This document shows positions 39,515-51,500 of a DNA stretch of 64,000 nt, in pieces. A program made the position numbers and the translations under genes. Source of the DNA: Bugula neritina (lineage: Eukaryota; Bryozoa; Gymnolaemata; Cheilostomatida; Bugulidae); NCBI GenBank assembly GCA_964035545.1, contig OZ037771.1, positions 4,081,128-4,145,127 of the forward strand, in the 5' to 3' direction. Below the pieces are notes generated by a model, which saw nothing but the letters and a program-made list of their open reading frames with translations, had not been told where the DNA came from and ran no database searches. The first letter of the stretch is position 1, and the number at the start of each line of letters is the position of its first letter.

Positions 39515-41679
39515 CTTAAAGTGATTATGTAGACTGTAGCCTGTAATAGAACATTTGATGGAAAAGTAACTTTATAATTAGTTGATTCGACAAAAGTCAT
39601 TTGGGAGGAAAAGCATTAAACATGACATGATCTTAAGTATTGCATTTACATATTGAGTTGCATATGTATTAATTACTTATTATCCCCCAATGGTCCTGCT
39701 GAAACTGAACTCAGTTTTATATTACCTATTTTAATAGAGTCAAGTAATTTGTAATTTCAAAGCTTGCACTTACTTGTTGCCTTTTAAATGAAGAAATAAG
39801 TTGTATTAAAGGTTTAATAAATCTGACTGCAAAAAAGCAAGAAACTGCTTAAAAAATATATAATTATCGTTAAAACCATTTTCATTGAATCAAGTTTCCT
39901 TCAAAACCTAATTTTAGCTTATTGATACTTTAATCTAAATCATATACAAATAAAAAAAGTGGTTAAATAATTGTGAAATGTGAAACAGCATATTTTTCCA
40001 AAATGTAATTTTGTGGTTAATTCACTAATGCTGCAATACTAATGCTGTATTATTAAAAGCTGTCAGCTTTTAAACTCTCACCCAAGTCATCACCGTCACT
40101 GCTGCTTGTATGCAGAGTTTGGGTCAACCTGACAAGTCACTGGCTCTGGCTACCTTATAAACTTTGAAATGGATACTGAACTGCAAACACACAACATTGG
40201 CTGAATGTTAAAATATTTTGTTATAGTAACTCATATTTGTACACTTTTAGACAGTCCCAAAACCCTATTACTGTAAGTAATGATCAAGCAGGGCGTATGC
40301 AGTATAATAAATATACCTGAAGCGCGCCTTTGTACTGTAGACTCTATAATATAATATATGTTGTACACAATGTACTATAGTCTATAGTCTATACTATGAA
40401 GAATACAATGCAACGTGCTAGGTGCTTTGGTTGTATTTTATGCCTCGTGAATTATTAAAGTGTGTTGGGCAGCTTTAATTGTGTTGGAATGTGTATAAAG
40501 ATGAGATATAATATATCTTTTAAATAAACCAAGAATGCAAAGGCCTTCATTAAAGTATAGCTGCTAAGTTACAAAATAATGCCATTACATTATGGACATA
40601 TTTAATTACAACGTTATCACAGGTTTCTGACACCAAGAGAGGTTCAATCATATATCAAGTATCTGACCAAACATGACTATTTCACGTGCTATATACCTAC
40701 TCTGCAATATCTAATACAAGAACTATAATATATACCTAGGCAGATAAAATAAAAATTTAAAAGCAGCTCTTCCTAGCTGTTTCTTTTTCTAAACTTTGGC
40801 TGTAGTAATAAATTATTCTATATTATGTTAACATAATAGTGTCAGAATTACTTCAAGAAACAATATTGACCAGTTGCTTGTGGTGAGGGTGAAAATCATA
40901 AACTCCATACTCCAATGATTACTACGATTAAATTTTTTCCCTTCTAGTTGATAATTGGCTTAATGTCAGCACTACCTGGCTTTGTCAAGTTATAAATTTG
41001 CAGCAATTAGGTAGGGTTTTTGTATTTATCATAGCTCATGTGTGATAGGCAAAGCAGCTAAAATTAACTTAAAAGTCTTCCTACAGACATTTTATTTTTT
41101 CAAAATTTGAAAGTTTCTGCGGTGCTAATGGCTTTATTGTAAAAGCAGTAATTGTGTATTATGTAATTATATGATATAATATACAGTCTTCTACTGTACA
41201 TGTTACGTTCTGTTGTAATTCAATAGCAGAACTGCGGTTGCAATAGCCTACTTTTGTTTTATGAATGTTGTCCGTTTTGGTGAATAAAGCCGTCATGAAC
41301 CTCAAGAGAACTATTTTAACTACAGTTTTTCTTTAGTTTGGGTGCTAGCCAATCCTTTAAAATCTATTGCTAATTTATTCAAGACTGAGTTTGAATACTT
41401 AAATCAGAACGGAATTATTTACCAAATATTTTTCTTTTCTATCAACATTGTTACGCGTGCGGAGAAATACCGAGTTGTCTTTTCTAAGTGTGGTAACTAT
41501 ATCAGCTGAGCGAAGGTTACACATAATTACGTTACAAGCAAATTTTTCCTGTGTTAAAAGTATTCATTAATTTTTCAAAGTATACAATTTTATTTCGTTT
41601 GAATGACATGCTTCTAATGTCATAGCTGCTGTGCTCACGCAAATCTTTAATTTCCCAGCATTACATCATCATAATGATA
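39515..41679. other. Intergenic AT-rich DNA
   Basis: 3' flank of the small membrane-protein gene, then AT-rich sequence without an open frame or repeat I can identify. Confidence 0.4.
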
Positions 41680-42420
41680 TTGAACTCGATGATCATGCCT
41701 CATGGTCATGGTGTTCATCATGAATCATGATGATCATGATCATGATGATGGTGATGATTCATCATCATGATCATCATGATCAAGTTCAACTCATCATGAT
41801 CATCATCATGATCATCACCATCGCAGTCATTTATTTTATCATTCATTATCATTGTGATTATCATTATTTCTTACCATTATGAGTATGACAATGATCAATT
41901 GATAATAAAACTAAATTAGTAAATAGTAAAATACTAGGTCTAGTACAGTAAAACTAAATGTAATACTAATACTAATAGTAATAGTAATACTAGTAGTAAT
42001 ATTAATAGTAATACTAATAGTAATAGTAATAGTATTACTATTAGTATTAGTATAACTATAAGTATTATTAACTTTAATGCTAACATCAATTAATAGATGA
42101 CAATCACAATGATACCGATTAATGAATACAATCAAGGTCATAATAATTGCTGATCTCATGATTATCATAATGATAATGAATATTATTATCACCATGACAC
42201 AGATAAACCATAATCATAATGATGATCACTACATTATCATAATGATGATCTAAATCAATAATGATAATCATTATGATAATAATAATATTGCTTTTCATAA
42301 ATTAAATAATTATAATTGAGATTCAATGAATATTTATATTATGATAATCATTAATGAACAATATCAATATGAATATCATATTGATGATAATAATTTTAAT
42401 AATAACTCATATCAAATTCA
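41680..42420. repeat. Palindrome-rich ATGATC / TAGTAAT simple sequence
   Basis: 41680-41830 is built of CATGATC, ATCATGATG and CATCATG words that read nearly the same on both strands. 41940-42060 is AGTAATACTAATAG simple sequence, and 42100-42420 an ATAATGATAATCATTATGA mixture. Strong hairpin potential; non-coding. Confidence 0.7.
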
Positions 42421-42607
42421 TTAATCGTTGTTTTTGGTTTTTTGTAAGGTAAAAAAAACAAATCTTAGAGTGTGTGACTAGCAATTACTTTTTGAGATAG
42501 TATTTGATCTTTGCCTGTTGTGGTCAATACGTGAGAAACAGTTGTATTTTCTAGGAAAAAATTCATTTTGCTATTGCATGCAAGTGTACTTTTCTACAGT
42601 TGGAAAT

Positions 42608-43841
42608 ATGAATCAAAATGAGCTGGCCAAGACAGCCAGAATGGCTTTACCGTTCTTTGCTAGTGGGACAGTTGTTCATGGGTTTGGCAGAGGAAGTAAA
42701 GAGCTGGGCGTGCCCACAGCCAACCTTGCTGATGAAGTAGTAGATAACCTTCCTGATCAGCTAACCTGTGGGGTGTACTGTGGGTTTGCATCTGTCAACC
42801 ATGGCACTGTATATCCTATGGTTAGTAGCTGTTGATTCCACTTATCCATGATGTAGTATTTTGCACCCAAGTAGTATTTTTTAACTAATTTTTTAATTGT
42901 TGGAGTTGTCCTGTGTGTTAAGAGGTATATATGTGTTGTGCTGTGATTTTAGTGTCTCAGCATTGGCTGGAACCCATACTACAAGAATGAAAAGCGGACA
43001 ATGGAGACTCACATAATGCATTCATTTGACAAGGATTTCTACGGTGAAATTCTCAAGGTATATATAGTAATATAAACAGTATCTCGTACAGTGCTCCCTC
43101 CATATTTCACTTTGCTGAGAGTCTCAAAACCTCAATTATTGACATAGTAGAATACCAGATCAACTCACGGATTCATTAAATTTGGCCATTTGGTCTTTAT
43201 TCATTCATGCTTAAACCACATAAGCCCTTCTTGCAACCTATGGAATTTCCTGAGATATGGATCTGTGGGAGATGGCAGGATCAATGTATCTTAACATTGC
43301 ACTATTCCACATATAGTTGTATAGCATCACCAAAGCAACCAGTATTTTAACTTCAACTTCAAACGTTAATGTACTACTCTTACAAGTTTGCCCTATTGCA
43401 CGCTTTTCTCTTATTGATCTTAAATAGTATTTTTATCTCATACAAATAACAGACACTGTGTTGCTAGTTATTAATTCAATTTCTTTTGTGCATAACAGCA
43501 ATATATACTCCTCTGCTCTCAGTGTCAAATTAAAGCCATGACTGTTGAATCAAAACATGTAGCCGTATAGATTCCTCCTAAATTACAGCAACACCACAAA
43601 TAGTTATGTTGCCCTTTTATGCTTTGTCATTTAATAGTCATAACTTTACTTCTGTTCTATCAGGTAAAAGTTTGTATTTCAGATTGTCATTGTGGAGTAT
43701 ATACGGCCTATGCTAGATTTCAAATCTTTGGAGGAGCTAAAACTTGCCATATCAAGTGATATTAGGATATCCACCGAGAAACTGTTAGAAGAAAAGTGTG
43801 CTGAGTTTAGTAAGCACAAGTTCTTCTGTCCACCCGAGTAG
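42608..43841 (+). CDS. RFK: Riboflavin kinase (158 aa), complete
   Basis: Phosphorylates riboflavin with ATP to FMN, the first step of flavin cofactor synthesis in the cytosol. Exons 42608-42820, 42953-43057, 43683-43841 (stop TAG), all phase 0. Diagnostic motifs: GFGRGSKELGVPTAN (flavokinase nucleotide-binding region with PTAN), then GVYCGFASV, IGWNPYYKNEKRTMETHI and the FDKDFYGEIL block containing the catalytic Glu region. Length equals animal RFK (about 155 aa); there is no bacterial-type FAD synthetase domain. ATG 42608 gives a 12-residue leader before MALPFFASG; the internal Met is an alternative start. Intron 2 carries a Stowaway-like MITE. Confidence 0.97.
43089..43280. mobile_element. 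Stowaway-like MITE, degenerate copy (RFK intron 2)
   Basis: Begins CAGTGCTCCCTCCATAT after TA and shares its internal sequence (ACATAGTAGA, ACCAGAT, CCATTTGGTC) with the better-preserved copy at 60134-60333. The right terminal repeat is eroded. Confidence 0.65.
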
Positions 43842-45966
43842 GACTCTAATAGACTCTTATAGAACTGATTCGTCTAGTCTGGTTTAAGTAAAATCACCAG
43901 CTTGGGCAGAGTATATACTGCAAGCCTACAGTCCAGAACATGTCCTCTCATATTCTCTGTTTATTAAGTTATTCTAGGATACTTTTCATTCCATTCTACT
44001 GAGGCATTCCTTTATTTTGTTAGAATGCAATAGGCCAAATTATCACCATGATTTCATAAATTAAATCTCTCACACGTGATACGTGCATTGCCTACAATTA
44101 CACTAAGCCTGCTCTGTGCCATAAGCATATATATTATATATATATATATATATAATATAATATATATAACATGCCGACTATGGGATGAAATATTTGATTA
44201 GTTTTTATTCTTTACACCAAGTTTAATTGTTATCAATGATTATTTGTATTGACCCACCAATTATTGAGTACTTGAATTTTTCTCTGTGATGTAATGACCG
44301 CTGGTTGATAAACACTTCAGCTAGATATAATTTATAATTATATAGAGTTATCTTCTTATTTAAAATTTTTGAATGTATTTCTAGTGCTAAAAATAGATGA
44401 TGGAAGTAAATATTATGGCATCTCCTTCTCCAGGATTAACCTTTTACATCCCCAATTTTACTATATGTTAATTTTTAGTAATTATTTTAACTTAATGTCT
44501 AATCTCTAAATGCTGTGAGACCCTGGAGCTTAGACTTCAACTTCCCATGGTGCTATCTTTATTATGGTGTTGCGAGACAAGTTATCTGTTCAGTAATAGA
44601 TAGTATGTATAATCTTGTACAACCTTTTGTCATTGCATCTCTATATTTTCCAACTAACCTTAATAGACATTTTTCGTTATATGCTACTTTTAATTTTATA
44701 AACCCAATAAATCTTTTCAATTACACCATCGATATTTCTACTACTAACTGTCTTTAAGATGAAGCTTTTTTGGAAGTCTAGAATTTACTGTTTCAGATGC
44801 CATTTTGGAGTTATCTGTTCTTATTTTGACAATTCGACATTTCAGTGATAATGTTTGAGGAAATCGGCCAATTTAGTTACAATAATTTTTGATTATCAGA
44901 TGAAATGTGTGCTAGCACTGTTTTACTTTGTATTTCATATCACGACTCACCAATATTACTTTTTACTCCATATTATGCAAATTTTTGGTAGTAGGAAATG
45001 AATTTAATGTGGTCACCAGGGTTGGGGTAATTGGGTCACTATGACCATTGTAATTCGTGCTTGCAATACTTTGGATTTAAAAACTACAATAGATTGGAAT
45101 GGTTTTTTCTAACACAATGTAGTGATCTTAAAAATAAAAGTCTTCTGCAATGCATAAAATATTTTTTTGGAATACTCAAACCTCTCCCACATGGATATAA
45201 CAACTCCGATGATATTAAATGTTTCGGAGTTGTCTTACTTCTTCCAACTGACGGGCATGCCTTAAAGTCTAAACTATGGGCTGCAGGTACTATTTACAGA
45301 GATAGCAAGTACTCACAAAACTTGATGCGTTACTTGGGGTATATTTTAATTCTAACGGAATATTGTTTGAACCAGGCCAGTGCGGTACATAGCAAAATAT
45401 CTCTTCAACAAGAATCAAAATTTCAGACTTGATCGAACTGCTGCAGCGTCCTACTTCTTTATTTTTACCAAAACAATACAATTTGCTCATAGAAAAAAAG
45501 GAAGTAAATCAAGTAATGCCTGAAAATATTATGATATTTAAACCTATTCCCTTAGTATTAATTATGTAAAGTTGATATGAAGTCAATCTATAATAAGGAA
45601 AATTTCATCCTTTACATTACAATATCTAAAATGTTTGTGTGATGCCAGAATATATTATAGCTAACAGCTCTTGCAATTGGTGTATAAAAATGATCAATTA
45701 TAACTAATAGCTTTGAGGTCACATTAACATTTAGTTTTATTGCCATCACAATGCCATAAATTCCTTATAAAATTGTTTGGCAAAGTATTTAGTACAACAA
45801 GTTCACTTGCATATACCTAGTTATTCCAGCTGTTATTTACAAACATCATCAAAATAAACATGTAGTTCTATCGAAGAATTCGAATCACGCAAAGAATATG
45901 TTCTATTCTACATATAAGCTTCTAGAATTTTTTTATAATTCGACCTTTTGGATGCATGTATAACTA

Positions 45967-45968
<2 letters not shown>
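43842..45968. other. Intergenic AT-rich DNA
   Basis: Contains a TA-rich tract at 44130-44170 and some open frames, such as 45031-45432, that resemble no known protein and have no splice or codon support. No gene is called. Confidence 0.4.

Positions 45969-46012
<44 letters not shown>
45969..46012. repeat. (TA)n microsatellite, left of the palindrome
   Basis: About 22 TA units ending exactly where the perfect palindrome begins. Confidence 0.9.
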
Positions 46013-46019
<7 letters not shown>

Positions 46020-46048
46020 GAAGTAAAATGAGATTTGATTAATATAAT

Positions 46049-46109
46049 GGCATTTATTACTAGTAGTTTCGTACACAAGAACGATGTGCACTCGTCAGAT
46101 AAATTAGCC
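46049..46109 (-). ncRNA. Type I hammerhead ribozyme, minus-strand copy
   Basis: Exact mirror of 46121-46181 across the palindrome centre: core CTGACGA (46098-46092) and GAAAC (46070-46066) on the minus strand, with the same three helices. Predicted cleavage is between 46058 and 46057. Confidence 0.8.
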
Positions 46110-46120
46110 ACTATGATAGT

Positions 46121-46181
46121 GGCTAATTTATCTGACGAGTGCACATCGTTCTTGTGTACGAAACTACTAGTAATAAATGCC
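46121..46181 (+). ncRNA. Type I hammerhead ribozyme, plus-strand copy
   Basis: Core CTGACGA at 46132-46138 and GAAA at 46160-46163. Stem I: 46126-46131 pairs with 46173-46178 (6 bp), then a two-base bulge (TA), then GGC 46121-46123 with GCC 46179-46181. Stem II: GTGCAC 46139-46144 with GTGTAC 46154-46159 (6 bp, one G-U), loop of 9. Stem III: ACT 46163-46165 with AGT 46169-46171 (3 bp, loop 3). The NUH site is GTA at 46170-46172, cleavage between 46172 and 46173. The invariant G8 (46137) and G12 (46160) are present. A stem I bulge facing a stem II loop is typical of natural fast hammerheads, and a very short stem III is typical of Penelope-like-element and retrozyme ribozymes. Confidence 0.82.
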
Positions 46182-46277
46182 ATTATATTAATCAAATCTC
46201 ATTTTACTTCTTCTAATGTTTACGCTCTAGATTTATTTCTATAGAGCACTCTAGTAACGTTTTATAAACACTCATTT

Positions 46278-46280
<3 letters not shown>

Positions 46281-46369
<89 letters not shown>
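46281..46369. repeat. (TA)n microsatellite, right of the palindrome
   Basis: About 44 TA units, separated from the palindrome by 63 bp that include a small hairpin (CTCTAG...CTATAGAG). Confidence 0.95.
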
Positions 46370-46371
<2 letters not shown>

Positions 46372-48580
46372 AATGAAATTTGTATATCAGTATTTTTAAT
46401 ATATTGTTTTAATAATTTAAAAAGGATTTGATGTTGTTTTATGATAATATTGTACTACGTAAAAATTAAAACAATATTATGGCAATATCATATAAAATTA
46501 TATTGTAATAGAAATTATTACCTGGAGATAAAGCTATATAAGCCAATGAAATAAACTTTCTTATATTATTCACTTACATATGTATAAAACACTGTAATTA
46601 CAAAAAAATTAAAAATGTTTATTATAAACAAGATCACGAAACTTGACTAGTGAATTTGTAGTTGTCCTACCAATTTCCTGCGATCCAGCTAGTGGAATAT
46701 ATTGGGTGATAGTGGTGATGCACTGGGAGAGGGGGGGGGGGTACCATGTATTCAGATTTAGATTCAAGTCCAGCTCAGCTATGGTAGACCATAGAAAATC
46801 AAAATTATCTTTGGCTAATATTACAAATAAAGCAATAAGTAAATGTTTTATTTTAAAATATTATAAGCTTGCATCTCCAGTTTCGTTAAAATACTAACTC
46901 TGAATTTACAATTAATGATGTTGGGTGAAATGATTTGCTTGAAGCATTTAAAATACATACACTATGTTTGTCTAGTTTTAACTTTGTTGCATTCAAACAA
47001 AAGCATAATTCCTTTTGATGATGCTTGCTTTGAATTTTTGCATTTCAGGTGAGTGCAATGAGTGTTTTTAAAGGCTTAAACATGCGCTCATCATAATTAA
47101 AATGCATATTAGTAATTTAATTAGCACTTCATTCTTATTCTTCCTTGGAATCATCCCAAAGCCCTGTAAGTATAGCAAAATGGCTATTGAACAATCTTAT
47201 CATTGCCACATATCAATATGTACTGGACTTTAACATTTCATAATGCTTCCTGACATTGTTGTGTTGATTAATAGCAGTTTAATAGTTATTAATATTTGCT
47301 ATAAACAATAATAGATATAAGTTCAACATGTATGATTCAGAGGTTTTGTTACATGTTGATCTATACATGGGGTAATACATATTGTGTCTCAAGACTGAAA
47401 CATTACTATTATTGAAATCACAACAGAAATATTTAGGTCACATTCCATTGTCATTAATCTAGTTAAATTCTTTTCATTGTTTAATTTCCTGTAAATTTCC
47501 AGCCATGTGGTTAAGGAGACAGCCCTATAAATTCATTATCATTTTATTACCATCTTCTAGTGACTGTCCCATGCAGAAGACTCAAACCAATTTGCTGTTT
47601 GAAGACAAACTGGTAATTAAAGCTTAGTTTTTCTTCTCGGTCTCACTTCAACTCACGTGAAGCTATTATATCCAGCCTCCAACTTCAGAGATCTAGTCTA
47701 GTTTTCAGTTAGAAACAGTAGAATATGACTAGCTAAATCTACAAAATAGAAATTATAGAATTCAAACATTCCACACACTGTAGACCAACTGTGTGTAGAT
47801 CTTGTAGATTAAAGCATTTAACAGACTGTAGGCTGTAGGTACTTCTATATTATAGCTATATGGAATTTTCATTTGAATATGGAGTTGTCTTGCATCAGGA
47901 TTGTTGTATAGTTACCAGTTTTTAGTTCATTGATCAAATATTTGCAGGTTAAAAGATATTTAATTTTGTGTTGTCCGTTAACATAATACATACGCATTAG
48001 ATTTCTGTAGTTCATAATTGGAAAGTTTGTAAGCTCATATTGTATTGTATATCATAGAATACATTACTGATTTATCTATTAGTTTCTATAATATTTGTAA
48101 AGTTTTTATTAATATTATTACATATAATATGTATTCAGTTTCAATCAAAAATGTTTATATAAAGCTAGAACATAATATTGGAAATATAAAAGCAGTGCAT
48201 AGAAAACAAGGAAATGTTAAATGATTGATGCTACAAACTTAGCTTGTGCAGCATGGACTAATCATGAATATATCACTTTGATGGCTTCCATAAATAAGCC
48301 ATGTGTTATATTTAACCTATCACTGTAGCTGCGCAGTAGCTTCGTCGATAACCAACAATAAAATATGCGAATTTGGCTTACAGACCAAACTCCGCCCCGC
48401 GTTCCAAATAATTTTTAGCTCCGCCCTTCAAGTTGCTACTAATTATACCCTGCACTTGTCATTGTTTGTCTCCGGTCTCATGTGATCAGCAGGCGCTATT
48501 TTTAACACGCGTTAACAAGCACCGCTTGGTTCATTTTCTATTTTGCTCACGAATACTAATCCACTGCAAAACTAGCTACC
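46370..48580. other. Intergenic DNA upstream of the SDR gene
   Basis: AT-rich, with a G10 run at 46732-46741. The last 200 bp become more GC-rich (CCGCCCC, CGCGTTAAC near 48395-48515), the likely TATA-less promoter of the dehydrogenase gene. No other gene seen. Confidence 0.45.
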
Positions 48581-51500
48581 ATGTCAGACCAACCAACAGA
48601 AACTTCTGCCCCAGCAGAAGAAGTTACTGCTCCAACCGAACCCTCAACAACTACTGAAACTGAGGTTCCCGAAACTCAAACTGAAGCTGCCCCCAGCACT
48701 AATGAACAGGAAGCTCCGAAAGCTGAAGGTGAAGAAGCTACCACCGAGGAAGCGGCAAAGCAAGAAGAATCTAAGGATGAACCTGATGGCGATACTGAGC
48801 CAAGTGCAGAAGCTGAGGAAGCTGTTGTACCCCCACCAGAACCTATAGAAATCCCAGAAGGAAATGGTGAATGTAAGTGTCACTGTATCAGTATGACTAT
48901 ATGAGTATGAGTATCTGATTCTAGTAATCACTAATCTACTGGCCTGTAATTATTTAATCACAACGTGAATTTTAAAATAAGCACAACAGCGTTATCCTAG
49001 TTTGCTAATTAGTAATTCAAATTGTAATACCGAAGTGGTAAAAAACAAAATAATAAATATAATGATTGTTTTAATTTTGTCGAACTCGATATAATATTTT
49101 AATTGTCTCTATGAGTATGAAACCAGCGTGAAACCAGAACCTCGATAGTACCACATTGTTGAAAATTTCACGTTTCTTTTACTTCATAGTTTGAACAAAA
49201 CGAGATGGTAATCCTAGTAATACCGAATAAATAATTTGTCGCGGTGGCGATTTGCCTCTGTATGTCACTATATGAATATAATAATATTATTATTAATAAT
49301 CAGCATGTTGACCATCACGTTAAATGACAATGGACAATGGCTGTTCTAGCATAAATATGAAAATAACTATAATTGCTACGAAAGGCTCGGGCTTCTCTAA
49401 ATTATAATGTTTAATTTGGTAAGTCTTCCCTGAGATCATAACTGTCCAATTATGATAAGCTATTAATTTGTTAATGGGTGATTATTTGGGTTTCTTATAG
49501 TTATAGATATTCTATTGAACAATTCTTGCTAACAGATTTACAGTGTTCTAGAGCACTATCTAAATCAGCATATTTGATAAAAAATATTAGAATTGTCTGC
49601 GTTGTTGTAAATGTTTATTGACGTTATTCATAAATTGAAGAGTAAGCATTTTTTTAAGTTGGAGCTAGTTTTTGAGTATTATCCCACATTCATATTTAAG
49701 CAACTCTTGTAAAACGGATAAGATAATAAAAAAAATTATCTAAAGTTTTGATGAAAACAGTGGAGCAAAAATTTGCAATATCTATCAATAGATAAGAGCT
49801 ATTTTGACAAAAACAATTTGTAATATCAGATGATGAATGTCACACATGTCTAGATGTATACCAGTGATGATTTGGTGAAGATAATTTTTATTAGATATAA
49901 ATGACATGAGTTGTAGTGTAAGTTGTATTTTGCTCGAAGCCAACTTTGCGTTGTGAATGGTTATCGCTATTTAAAAGCTCAGTTCCTTGTAAACATGTTT
50001 ATATTAATTAATTATTATTATTCGGTCATGTTTTCATTTTGACTTTGAGCAATGAAATTTATTGTTGTATGCCACTAATCTCGAAGTTGGGCAGATGCGT
50101 TATGAATATATTATAATGAATTTAAATCACGAATTGGAATAGTGATTAGTGAAGGGTGATATCAGAGAGAGGAGTACTCACAGCTCTTTGTCTGTATTCA
50201 ACGAGATCCACCCGGTTCCCCCTTGTAATGCAATCAACAGAAGCTGTTATTTCTATTTATGCTGATTGATAAGGTCATATGCTGTAAAGATCTTCCTTTG
50301 TACGCAGCAGACAGTGGCAGGGCATGGGCTAGAGCAACATTCAGTTGAATGCACTTCTCAATCCTCACCACCATCAGAAATATTAAATTTTATGCACGGC
50401 TATTGATGTATTGTTGGGCATTTCTTTTGTCACAACTGTTAGGAACACGTCTGTCTGATTGGATGGCTGTCTGCATGAGAATGACTGCAATGGCCTAGTT
50501 CTTATATTTCCACAGCACCAGTGGTTGTGCCCCATATCAGCAACTGTGTGTCTCATGAGTCATCCTGGGTGGAACTGTTTTCCATTTGCAGAGGTCTCTG
50601 TAGTATTCCTGTTCTCACCGTGATAAGGGCTCTCGTTTGACATCTAGAAAATATGTCCGACTATGGAAGTGATAATGTCTCCCTGTTAACTGCTGCATAT
50701 TACAATAGATGCAACCCTTCGTATTGTTCCCTTGTTTATTTAGAGCCCATGATTTTGTGGTTTTTGTGTAGAAAAGAATTGGTTTGAATAGCTTTTGGTT
50801 GAAATGTAATTATCTCGGGTTTGAAGTTAGGCATGCAGGTTCATCGACATGATACTAGCTGCTGTAGCATACTCTGCCTACATATGGCCGACATGTTCTA
50901 TATCTTTACAACGATCTTTCTTTATATCTAGCTCTTTGCAGCACAGTTTTGCTATCATAAGCAGAACGGTTTTCTGCATGTACTGGCATGTACTGTATTA
51001 TGTGGCGCTACTACTTGCTATACAGTCTAGAAGCTGGTTTTATTTCTTTTAATCCAAGAACTTCAGTTTCTGGTATTATGCAAATATCACTTTTAAAAGA
51101 TTTACACCAAGTTACAAATTGTATGACAAATAATTACAATTTTTATTACAACCTTGTGATTACAATTTTACTTGTCATTCTTCCAAAATATTTCGGTTTT
51201 GGCAAAGCGTTTGTATTCAATCCACCAATCATAAACTTATTAATAGTTCTCACATCTGGAACTGGTTGCTATGGTTGTGTACTCTATTCTAGTGACAGCG
51301 ACTGACAACTGACAATTTAATTGGTGTAATGGGACGTGGTAAATGCTAGCAGATGTAATGTTAGCTAACCTATGAGATGGGGCTTGCAGTACCTACTCTG
51401 TCCATAATGTTCTCAATATGACTCTAAGAGCAGTAATTAATTATTGCTGTAATGTGAATTGCATCTTGTATACACATTGGTGGGCATTACAGCTGTCCCT

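Larger units (their letters stand above)
46013..46217. repeat. Perfect 205-bp palindrome holding two hammerhead ribozymes
   Basis: Arms 46013-46114 and 46116-46217 are exact reverse complements of 102 bp around a single G at 46115; I checked the outer ends base by base. (TA)n tracts flank it at 45969-46012 and 46281-46369. Each arm encodes a complete hammerhead ribozyme on its own strand. Confidence 0.9.

Noticed and set aside
41911-42195. Minus-strand ORF with TYSYTNTNSNTITITISIT peptide
   Set aside because: Translation of TAGTAAT simple sequence.
44515-44757. 80-codon open frame downstream of RFK
   Set aside because: No domain, atypical composition, no neighbouring exons; most likely chance.
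45031-45432. 133-codon open frame in intergenic DNA
   Set aside because: No recognisable domain, no splice or promoter support, and AT-rich composition like the surroundings. Possibly a transposon relic but not supportable.
45908-46244. Near-identical ORFs (MINIMAFITSSFVHKND...) on both strands
   Set aside because: A consequence of the perfect palindrome. The sequence is explained by the ribozyme-bearing repeat, not by a protein.
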